The notes under the pieces are model-generated. The model had not been told where the DNA came from, searched no databases, and saw only the letters and a list, made by a program, of their open reading frames with translations. The position numbers and the translations under genes were made by a program. This document shows positions 8,101 through 13,031 of a stretch of 13,031 bases of DNA, one piece after another. Positions within the stretch are counted from its first letter, which is position 1; each line of letters opens with the position of its first letter. Origin of the DNA: Stramenopiles sp. TOSAG23-3 (Eukaryota; Sar); NCBI GenBank assembly GCA_900128585.1, contig LT642649.1, positions 1 through 13,031 on the forward strand, written 5' to 3'.

Positions 8101-8861
8101 GTCTCCCCGTCGAGGTTCGCAGTGTCTATGAACGCCGTCCCGACTTCTCGGGAGGACGCAAGCAGGATGAGGTCCGCCGGGAATTCTTGGCCCTCCTCTA
8201 CCAGGATCAAGTCCCCCACCCGGAGGTCCTGGCTGAGCACGTCCACCATCTCCACGTTATCCGGGTCCAGACGCTTGAGTTTCATATGGTTAATTTTTTC
8301 GTCCTCCAGCGCCCGCTGGCGGTCCTCCAGGCCCGCGCGGACGGCGGACACCGCCAAGATGACGATCAGCGGCGCAATGGTCGTCGCCGGGGAAATAGGT
8401 GCGACCCCCGGGATAAGCATGAGGACCGTGATGACCAAAAAGTAAAAATTGGCAACCCTCATGAACTGCTCCAGCAAGTTCAGCGGGAGAAAGTTCCAAA
8501 ACGTGTACTTGCTGGTAACGTACTTGTTGGACGGCTTGTCCGCGTTGATCGAGCTGTCGGGCATGTTTATCTCTACGCAATACTCTACGCCCTCCTCCGA
8601 ATACTGCCGGCGAAGGTCCGCCCGGTTGAGCGCCCCAGCGTCTACCATGTTCAGGGGGTTTATAAAGGTGATGACTTTGTTGAACTGGTCTTTCACATCG
8701 TTCGCAACGTCCTCGATAAAAGTCCCCATATCAGCCGTCAGCGTGTCCAGCCTTTGCCTTCCCGTGATCGGCAGCGACCGGTCCGAGTCAAACGAAGAGC
8801 CTATCTCCAGCGGCTGTTTCTCTTCCTTGCTTTCGCCGGCCCCACCGCCTGCCTCCGCCAT
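5124..8861 (-). CDS. P4-type ATPase (phospholipid flippase)
   Basis: This 1245-residue protein is a P4-ATPase, which uses ATP to flip phospholipids to the cytosolic leaflet, usually with a CDC50 partner (not in this window). Domains in order: an N-terminal cytosolic region of about 115 residues; TM1-2 (about 133-176); actuator domain with DGET at 251-254; TM3-4 (about 351-430); the phosphorylation motif DKTGT at 478-482, with Asp478 as the phosphorylated residue; nucleotide-binding landmarks FTSSRRRMDTL (about 622-632) and KGAD (645-648); TGDKQETA from 772; GDGANDV at 905-911; and six further membrane segments (about 962-1175). The cytosolic tail is only about 70 residues. Odd is PMNL at 422-425 in TM4, where most P4-ATPases have PISL. 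The first ATG is at 8859-8861; an upstream TTG at 8907-8909 would add 16 residues and is unlikely. A GA-rich leader directly precedes the ATG. The substrate lipid cannot be told. Confidence 0.95.
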   Translation of the reverse strand: MAEAGGGAGESKEEKQPLEIGSSFDSDRSLPITGRQRLDTLTADMGTFIEDVANDVKDQFNKVITFINPLNMVDAGALNRADLRRQYSEEGVEYCVEINMPDSSINADKPSNKYVTSKYTFWNFLPLNLLEQFMRVANFYFLVITVLMLIPGVAPISPATTIAPLIVILAVSAVRAGLEDRQRALEDEKINHMKLKRLDPDNVEMVDVLSQDLRVGDLILVEEGQEFPADLILLASSREVGTAFIDTANLDGETSLKLRSCVGRKEWNVPHPEVLAIIRGRINCEQPNPAIDSFQGNFDTGYGNKVTMSQEQLLLRGAVLRNTKWVAGAVVYVGRDTKLSLNLEGASFKFSRVEILLNRCVMIIFGLQTIVCLIYSGLARGVDEEFAQAPYYFHLDDSYRDPVWAYIYDMFTWFILCSYLIPMNLYVLCEFAKYSMKFFIEWDENMVDWRDPKSPKGPRVNVSTVVEELGQIQYILSDKTGTLTENIMSLKGMSASGIMLDVPDEDAGILIQSERIRRVSREGRGVIPSESPKASVTDTTGEDYYGKEKELILLAMAVCSTATCGKTPGEYVGESPDEVALAKAARANGIEMTERGLGRCVISKAPREQWVGEYQVLAQLDFTSSRRRMDTLVRAPDGSIMLFCKGADSVMFDRTDVGSGPLEAETDRSTRHGRDLNALRTHLSWFSQRGFRTLVVSYSTIDEGMLSKWLVKWREAKAAVYDRSKREEEAFTELEQQTVIVGCTAVEDKLQEGVEETLVALRDAGIQIAMLTGDKQETAINIGYNTGLMRLNHTLLAQVNFSGKNASAENSNNRQDLMRGLLDKIEKTCGADSGEGAKGADIEAALVIDGNSTSICLSNEAEKQLLCRLMSVCKTAICNRMTPKQKAAMVRLLKNDFQRVSLAVGDGANDVSMIREANVGVGILGKEGLQAVNSADFALAQFKHLRRLILVHGRTAYIRVTSVMTAAFFANLAFNIPIVMYGFYSGFSGQTIFASTIMGSYNLVFTFLVQVHYVFFERDVSQETLLQYPEAYKRLSENGGLFNSWTFLKIFFLALWHAGLCFYVIVWSLESQAIQFGGHELNLFSLQMIWASATIIGVIVHTMLQYSLFTPLGALCIVLDIFLYCLLLYLTPIIWPNEMIMDDIACASLFHPGPLLTVLFIVVGSVFPVFAYQVLDRFWFTKPHHIVEELNFSGKPVTNSFRRPRLSSTDKGDDGEDFAKQLEAFDKIAAARASGDRAGSGSRNV

Positions 8862-9209
8862 CTCTTTCTCTCTCTCTCTCCCGCGCTGCTTGGTACACAA
8901 TGAACTCAAAAAAAAAGGATTTAATCAAAAACAATAGAAGAATAAAATGAAATAACAAATGAAACACACGCACCCACGCAGCAGCCCTTGCCCATTTTCT
9001 TTCATTTCATTACATTTCGTAGCTTATCTTACCTTCTTTCTGACAAAATAAAAAAACTATTAATATTATATATTTATTATTTTTTTGCTTATAAAAATAG
9101 ATCGATGATGCACCAACGAACCATCACTGTGCTGGTATAATAATAATTATTTTATTATTATCTCTTATATCCTCCTACCTCCTACTATTAATTAATGGTA
9201 CTACTCAAG

Positions 9210-9256
9210 CCTCTCTTCTTCTCTCCTCTTCTTCTTCTTCTTTCTTCTTCTTCTCC
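9210..9256 (-). repeat. 47-nt pure purine tract on the minus strand
   Basis: Every base is C or T on the plus strand, mostly CTT units, so the minus strand, which is the sense strand of the P4-ATPase, is pure purine. It begins 349 nt upstream of that gene's ATG, matching the placement of tracts upstream of the E2 and NlpC/P60 genes. Confidence 0.85.
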
Positions 9257-9352
9257 AGACTCCAGACTGCGCCGACTTTTATTTAAATAATAACGATAAT
9301 TAGATGCTGTATACCTATTAATTAATTAATTTAAAATATAATATTTTAGTGT

Positions 9353-9421
9353 ATTTTTTCTTTTTTTCTTTTTGCTTTTTGCTTTTTGCTTTTTTCTTTT
9401 TTCTTTTTTCTTTTTTCTTCT
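9353..9421. repeat. CTTTTTG / CTTTTTT tandem array
   Basis: About 69 nt of 6-8-nt units, first CTTTTTG three times and then CTTTTTT variants, forming an almost pure pyrimidine stretch broken by single G bases. It looks like an expanded and diverging microsatellite in the divergent spacer. Confidence 0.8.
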
Positions 9422-9782
9422 TTTATTTAAAAAAAAGAAATATTAGGAATTCATAGTTATAAAGTAATTAAGTAGAGTAAATGAATATTTACGTATCAAA
9501 TGAGAAGTTTCTTATTGTTTTCTAAGTGAATACCTCATTGTATTATTCTATCAAAATAATGTATAGTAAATATAAAATAACTACAATATACACATTCCTG
9601 TATTCAATATCTTATTTAAGTACAAAATAGTATTTTTTAAATAGGAGATATATTATATATTATATACCTGTATTATGTTGTTTATTATTTAAATTATAAT
9701 AATTTAAAATTAATAAAATTAAAAAAATGGGTATATTTTTTTATTTATATTATTATTCCCAATTTTAATATCTCTCTATGAT

Positions 9783-9807
9783 GTACCAGGTACCGGTACC
9801 AGGTACC
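9783..9807. repeat. GGTACC palindromic cluster
   Basis: GGTACCGGTACC (9789-9800) is a perfect 12-bp palindrome, flanked by GTACCA on the left and AGGTACC on the right, so three full GGTACC units and one partial unit fall within 25 nt. It is a striking GC-containing island in very AT-rich DNA, 264 nt upstream of the RING gene's ATG, and could be a dimer-binding site. Confidence 0.7.
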
Positions 9808-10070
9808 AATAATATGAATGAAGAAAGAAGAAGAAAGAACAAACAACAAGAGAAACGACGACGATGATGAATTAATATCACGCACACCTTCTTCTTCCAC
9901 TTAATAAAATAAGACGCGCGATGTGTTGTGTCGCCAATGCAATTAATTATTATCAATAGAGAACGAAAACAAGAGACACCACCCAATACCACAGAAGAAA
10001 TCAATACATCTTGATTTGTATATAAAAAAAAGCACCCGCGATTAAGACGACATTTTTATTAGTATAGTGC

Positions 10071-10940
10071 ATGGGTGCAAAAGGTGGAAAGCACGCGGGG
10101 GTGGGCGGCGGCGGCGACGGCAACAATGATAAAAAAATCTCTGGTAGTGGTGCACAGGAGTGCCCTATATGCTTTGAAGACTGCATGGATGTGGAGGTCC
10201 TTCCTCATGTGGGTTCGAACAAGTTAACTCGGTCGATGTCTGGCCGGGACGTTAGTGAGCACAAGGCGTGCGGTACGTGCCGTGCGTCCATGCTGAAAGC
10301 AAACCAAAAATGCCCGTGGTGCCGGGACGAGGTCGTGTGGAAGCAGGTGCTAGATTTTTTGGACGGGTTGAAGAAAAACGTGGGAAAAGCAAACAACCCA
10401 GACTCTTTGGCCGACTTAATGGCCCAGTGGCAAATGTACGAAGTAACGAGGAGCAACTCAGACGTCGTTTTGTTCGCCCAAGATATGTGCCAGGACTTGG
10501 CCCTATCGTCGCACCTAGACCGGGCGATACGGAGCAACCCAGGATTTCTTCGCGACTCAAGCGGCCTCTGGATGCGGTTTCATGCGATGCTGAAGGAAGG
10601 TGAAATGAAGCTGTCCGACCTCGCGGTGGCAAGACGGTTAGAAAAAGCAGTAGAGGTAGGCTTAAAGTGCTATGAGTCGAATGGGGGAGGCGCTCCGCAG
10701 CATGGCGGGGCCATGTATTGCCAGGTATGCGTAGCATTACTCTGCGCGTCACAGAGCAACATGAAAACCAGCGTCCTCGTTGAATACGTGAAACGGGTAG
10801 GGCACGTAACGGTGAAGTTCCACAAAGGGAAAAAGGCACAAGTTCGGGAAAAGTTACCAAGGGATTATGCAGCAGGTGTTAGCGCTCTTGCGTGGGGCGG
10901 GGAGAAGAATGACCCCGTATTTAACTGTTTCTTCAAGTAA
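10071..10940 (+). CDS. RING-type zinc-finger protein, probable E3 ubiquitin ligase
   Basis: This 289-residue protein has an N-terminal RING-like finger and an unfamiliar C-terminal region. Ligand candidates are Cys31 and Cys34 (CPIC), His64, Cys67, Cys70 (CGTC), Cys81 and Cys84 (CPWC). The third ligand, normally a Cys two residues before the His, is absent: position 62 is Ser. About 17 extra residues (47-63) separate LPH from HKAC. Cys38 or His46 might substitute. RING proteins recruit an E2 and promote ubiquitin transfer. Residues 90-289 are predicted largely helical and are not a family I recognise; Cys217 and Cys220 in MYCQVC are not clearly a second finger. The start MGAKGG fits the N-myristoylation pattern (Gly2, small residue at 6) with nearby lysines, a weak hint of membrane attachment. 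The 5' leader is AT-rich. The stop codon lies in the loop of a 10-bp stem-loop, and the gene converges on the EF-hand gene. Confidence 0.8.
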   Translation: MGAKGGKHAGVGGGGDGNNDKKISGSGAQECPICFEDCMDVEVLPHVGSNKLTRSMSGRDVSEHKACGTCRASMLKANQKCPWCRDEVVWKQVLDFLDGLKKNVGKANNPDSLADLMAQWQMYEVTRSNSDVVLFAQDMCQDLALSSHLDRAIRSNPGFLRDSSGLWMRFHAMLKEGEMKLSDLAVARRLEKAVEVGLKCYESNGGGAPQHGGAMYCQVCVALLCASQSNMKTSVLVEYVKRVGHVTVKFHKGKKAQVREKLPRDYAAGVSALAWGGEKNDPVFNCFFK

Positions 10941-10968
10941 ATAATTGCAGGCAGAGAAACAGTTTTTT
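10923..10968 (+). terminator. Stem-loop across the RING gene stop codon, followed by T6
   Basis: AACTGTTTCT (10923-10932) is exactly complementary to AGAAACAGTT (10955-10964), with a 22-nt loop that contains the TAA stop (10938-10940). Six T bases follow at 10963-10968. A second short inverted repeat, GCAGGC (10947-10952) and GCCTGC (10976-10981), overlaps and would compete with it. It resembles an intrinsic terminator in form, but in a eukaryote it is more likely an mRNA structure or coincidence. Confidence 0.45.
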
Positions 10969-11073
10969 AGTGTTCGCCTGCGCTGGTGGTCTATTCTATC
11001 GAGTGAATGTACAGTGTAGAATCTTAAAAACAAACAAAACCTTATTCAATCTTAAAAAAAAAAAACAAAAAAA

Positions 11074-11089
11074 TGGCTGTTCTTTAAGT
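11074..11089 (+). promoter_or_regulatory. Putative 3'-end element downstream of the RING gene
   Basis: TGGCTGTTCTTTAAGT differs at one position from the element downstream of the E2 gene. It starts 134 nt after the RING stop codon, on the sense strand, and lies between two copies of GTAGAATCTTAAAAA. Confidence 0.5.
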
Positions 11090-11314
11090 CGTAGAATCTT
11101 AAAAATAGAACACTGACTGTTAGCTTTCGAAATTTAAAAAACAAAAAAAACAAGTGCGGGTTAATCAATTAAAATAACACACACAAGGTATGGGTGTAAA
11201 CTTTATGAAATCAAAATCACGTAAGATATGTTAAGATATTATGCATTTTTTTGTTTTTTTTTAATAAATTTAAATTTCAAACACGCTGTTTATTTTGTTT
11301 TTAATTTTAAATAT

Positions 11315-11337
11315 ACTTAAATAACAGCGCCAATTTT
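11315..11337 (-). promoter_or_regulatory. Putative 3'-end element downstream of the EF-hand gene
   Basis: On the minus strand this contains GGCGCTGTTATTTAAGT preceded by AAAATT, the same as the E2 element (AAAATTGG, then CTGTTATTTAAGT) except for two inserted bases (GC). It begins about 178 nt after the EF-hand gene's stop codon on that gene's sense strand. Confidence 0.5.
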
Positions 11338-11514
11338 ATGTTTTTAATTTTGGTACACAGAGTGCTGCATGTAAAGGCAAGAGGAACGTTTTTTTTTTTC
11401 AAATTAAGAATTGATTTTACACCAATTTGTTTTCAATTGTTTTTGCTGCTGCTGGCGACAACAATTTTGTTCATTCCGACACACCGATAGGGTATACAGG
11501 CTTTTACAGCAAAT

Positions 11515-12177
11515 TTACAGCACCACGCAAAGGGCCGACTTCTTTGTCTTCCGCCGCGCGTCGGCCACCAGTTCCCATTCAATTACCGCTTCCAATATGT
11601 GCGCGCGCGTTATCCCATCTGATTTATCTAATTCACACACTTTGATCAGCATTTCCGCATCTGCTTCGGTTACCTCGACCTCAACTCTTCCTCGTTTCAG
11701 TTTGCCTTCTTTCTCTTTAAACTGCAGCAACTTCATTAATTCTTGCTTGTCCAAGACGCCGTCTTGTGGCATAACGTCGTACTTCGAAAATATTTTATCC
11801 AAGTAGGCTTTCTGTCTTAGGTAATAAAAGTACTTCGTTATGATCCCCACCAAGTCGCTCTTCGTGGCTGTTTTCACATCTGGTATATGCTTTTCCATAA
11901 ATATTCCTACCGTCTCGCTTGCTTCGTCGTGGTTGTCCTCGCTTATTGCTTCGGCAGAGTCACCATCGTCGTTCCTGTGCCCAGTACCATCGCCGGGATC
12001 AAGCCACATAAACAATGCCGTCAGTTCACCCGCATCCAGCTCTCTATTCTGGTCGGAATCAAACTTATCAAACCAACGCCCTATTTTTTCTTCCTGTTCC
12101 TCTCTAGTTTGCTTGTTGATTTTCTCCCGTTCCTTCGCCAACCGCAAGAGCTCCTTCTTCTTATGTGATCGTATCAT
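11515..12177 (-). CDS. EF-hand calcium-binding protein with C-terminal CaaX box
   Basis: This 220-residue protein starts with a basic, charged helix (residues 1-34), then has one fully canonical EF-hand loop at 40-51 (D-S-D-Q-N-R-E-L-D-A-G-E, with acidic or amide groups at positions 1, 3, 5, 9 and 12). An acidic linker (60-90) follows. A second, degenerate EF-like loop lies at 134-146 (DVMPQDGVLDKQE, one residue too long) and a third weak one at about 184-195, lacking the final Glu. The C-terminus is a polybasic stretch (ARRKTKKSAL) ending in CVVL, a CaaX box; Leu at the last position favours geranylgeranylation. This suggests a membrane-anchored calcium sensor, probably at the cytosolic face. 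The precise family is not recognised. The ATG at 12175-12177 is the first in frame. It lies tail to tail with the RING gene. Confidence 0.82.
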   Translation of the reverse strand: MIRSHKKKELLRLAKEREKINKQTREEQEEKIGRWFDKFDSDQNRELDAGELTALFMWLDPGDGTGHRNDDGDSAEAISEDNHDEASETVGIFMEKHIPDVKTATKSDLVGIITKYFYYLRQKAYLDKIFSKYDVMPQDGVLDKQELMKLLQFKEKEGKLKRGRVEVEVTEADAEMLIKVCELDKSDGITRAHILEAVIEWELVADARRKTKKSALCVVL

Positions 12178-12590
12178 AGCGTTTCTTCTGCTTTCTTTAT
12201 TAAAAAATCATAAAATCCTGATAGAAAGGCACTGAGAATCACCTGTTCTCTTTTAGATTATCGTTCGTGCGTGTAAATGGTTATCTTGAAAACCTCGCCT
12301 TTATTCTTGTTTCTTAATTAATAATTTCTGCTCGGGAGGGAGTATTTCTATCACTCAAACGTGTTGGTTGCTAACAACTAATAACTCTATTCTATATATT
12401 ATAATAATAATTATATAGATAATTAATAATATATAAAGAAGAAGTAGTAGAAAAACTAATAATAATGTCCAATTTAAATTATAATTATAGTAGGAGCAGA
12501 AAAGGGAAGAAACGTAACAAGAAGAAGAAGACGACAAAGAAGGAGTTGAGTTTGAGTTGGTGGAATGAATGAATTGATGATATGGCTTTA

Positions 12591-12620
12591 ATTAGATTAG
12601 ATTAGATTAGATTAGATTAG
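12591..12620. repeat. (ATTAG)6 tandem repeat
   Basis: Six perfect copies of ATTAG, 30 nt. It resembles telomere-type repeats only superficially, is interstitial and short, and is most simply a pentanucleotide microsatellite. Confidence 0.9.
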
Positions 12621-12850
12621 TCAGCACGATTGACAATAGACAATTTATATAATAATACAACCACAAACACAAAACACAAAACACCGATGAGAGCAGTGCC
12701 AATATAGACTCCGTATGAAATGTATTTATAAAATATCAGTTATAAAAACTCCCAAAGTCCCTAACCTAATTAAGTACCAAAGGGCAGTCTCTTTTTTAAA
12801 TAGCACTAAAAAAGAGTGGTTGTTTTGTATATATATAGATTTAAGAAGAG

Positions 12851-12894
12851 CAATCGATATCGCAATCGCAATCGTAATCGCAATCGCAATCGCA
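12851..12894. repeat. CAATCG hexanucleotide array
   Basis: About seven units of CAATCG with three variants (an ATAT junction and one GTAATC unit) cover 44 nt. Because the unit is a multiple of three, it opens spurious Ile/Ala reading frames on both strands. Confidence 0.85.
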
Positions 12895-12962
12895 GTGTCT
12901 GTTCTTTTTGTCATCGATTGATTGATCTTCTGTCATTTTTTTTCGAAAAAATAATGAAAATG

Positions 12963-13031
12963 ACCTTCTTCTTGTTCTTTCTTCTTCCTTCTTCCTTCCT
13001 CTTCTTTCTTCTTCTTCTTCTTCTTCTTCTT
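12963..13031. repeat. Pyrimidine (CTT)n tract at the window edge
   Basis: Almost entirely C and T with a single G near 12971, ending in at least nine CTT units that run off the window, so its true length is unknown. It is purine-rich on the sense strand of the EF-hand gene, about 790 nt upstream of its ATG. Confidence 0.85.

Larger units (their letters stand above)
8862..10070. other. 1.2-kb AT-rich divergent intergenic region
   Basis: No gene is supported. A (GA)n-type leader, read on the minus strand (8862-8883), abuts the P4-ATPase ATG. Further out are a 47-nt pyrimidine run (9210-9256, purine on the P4-ATPase sense strand), a duplicated CCAGACT near 9255-9268, a CTTTTTG/CTTTTTT array (9353-9421), a long AT-only-like stretch (about 9425-9770), a GGTACC cluster (9783-9807) and a purine-rich block (9817-9860) on the RING gene's sense strand. 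Its length almost equals the other divergent spacer (1209 versus 1204 nt). Confidence 0.6.
10941..11514. other. Convergent spacer between the RING and EF-hand genes
   Basis: This 574-nt AT-rich spacer has no supported gene. It contains a 15-nt direct repeat GTAGAATCTTAAAAA (11016-11030 and 11091-11105), with a partial third copy near 11048. The 3' element of the RING gene is at 11074-11089, and the 3' element of the EF-hand gene is on the minus strand at 11315-11337. An inverted repeat CGCTGTT/AACAGCG lies at 11284-11290 and 11323-11329. Confidence 0.6.
12178..13031. other. Upstream flank of the EF-hand gene, microsatellite-rich
   Basis: No gene is supported in these 854 nt; the two opposed frames near 12715-12921 arise from an AATCGC repeat. 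The stretch includes AT-rich DNA (12390-12490), (ATTAG)6 at 12591-12620, a hexanucleotide array at 12851-12894 and a long pyrimidine tract running off the end (from about 12963). The likely promoter and leader of the EF-hand gene lie in the first few hundred bases. Confidence 0.6.

Noticed and set aside
9353-9421. CTTTTTG array as a CRISPR-like repeat array
   Set aside because: Units are 6-8 nt and contiguous without spacers; it is a simple tandem repeat.
10211-10221. GGTTCGAAC, similar to a tRNA B box
   Set aside because: It lies inside the RING coding frame, the flanks do not form a T-stem and no A box or acceptor stem is visible at the right distance.
563-10940. A functional E2-E3 ubiquitin gene cluster
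   Set aside because: The E2 and the RING gene are 9 kb apart with unrelated genes between them, and eukaryotic neighbours of this kind usually share no pathway.
12591-12620. (ATTAG)6 as a telomeric or subtelomeric repeat
   Set aside because: Only 30 nt, interstitial, and not a known telomere unit; a microsatellite is simpler.
12715-12921. Opposed 60-68 codon frames near the window end
   Set aside because: They span the CAATCG hexanucleotide repeat and consist largely of Ala/Ile repeats.

Overview
The window looks like nuclear DNA of an intron-poor unicellular eukaryote. All six recognisable genes are single uninterrupted reading frames. Their products are eukaryotic: a RAD6-type ubiquitin-conjugating enzyme, a P4 lipid flippase, a RING protein, and an EF-hand protein ending in a prenylation box. 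Coding DNA is moderately to strongly GC-rich. The spacers are very AT-rich, full of microsatellites and purine/pyrimidine tracts, with no bacterial-style operons or ribosome binding sites. The exact lineage cannot be fixed from the sequence. A protist, perhaps in the stramenopile/alveolate/rhizarian assemblage, is a guess only.

Layout: RAD6-like E2 (+, 563-1144); Pof1-like nucleotidylyltransferase (-, 1457-2260); NlpC/P60-domain protein (+, 3465-4937); P4-ATPase (-, 5124-8861); RING-type protein (+, 10071-10940); EF-hand/CaaX protein (-, 11515-12177). Orientation alternates strictly (+ - + - + -). Convergent spacers are short (312, 186 and 574 nt). The two divergent spacers are long and nearly equal (1204 and 1209 nt), which suggests shared bidirectional promoter regions. 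For E2, NlpC and P4-ATPase the furthest-upstream in-frame start would be a TTG, and the first ATG lies a few codons inside. I use the ATG.

The genes do not form one obvious pathway. Two (E2, RING) belong to ubiquitin signalling. Two carry likely lipid-anchor signals (an N-myristoylation-compatible start on the RING protein, CaaX on the EF-hand protein), and one encodes a membrane lipid flippase. A direct functional link is not supported by the sequence.

The best leads are in the non-coding architecture and gene ends. A shared 3'-flank element, TGGCTGTTATTTAAGT, recurs downstream of several genes on the sense strand. Inverted repeats occur in each convergent spacer, and purine tracts lie about 230-395 nt upstream of four start codons on the sense strand. 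A run of ten G near the end of the NlpC gene seems to throw the last residues out of frame. The RING gene carries an unexpected insertion in place of a zinc ligand.
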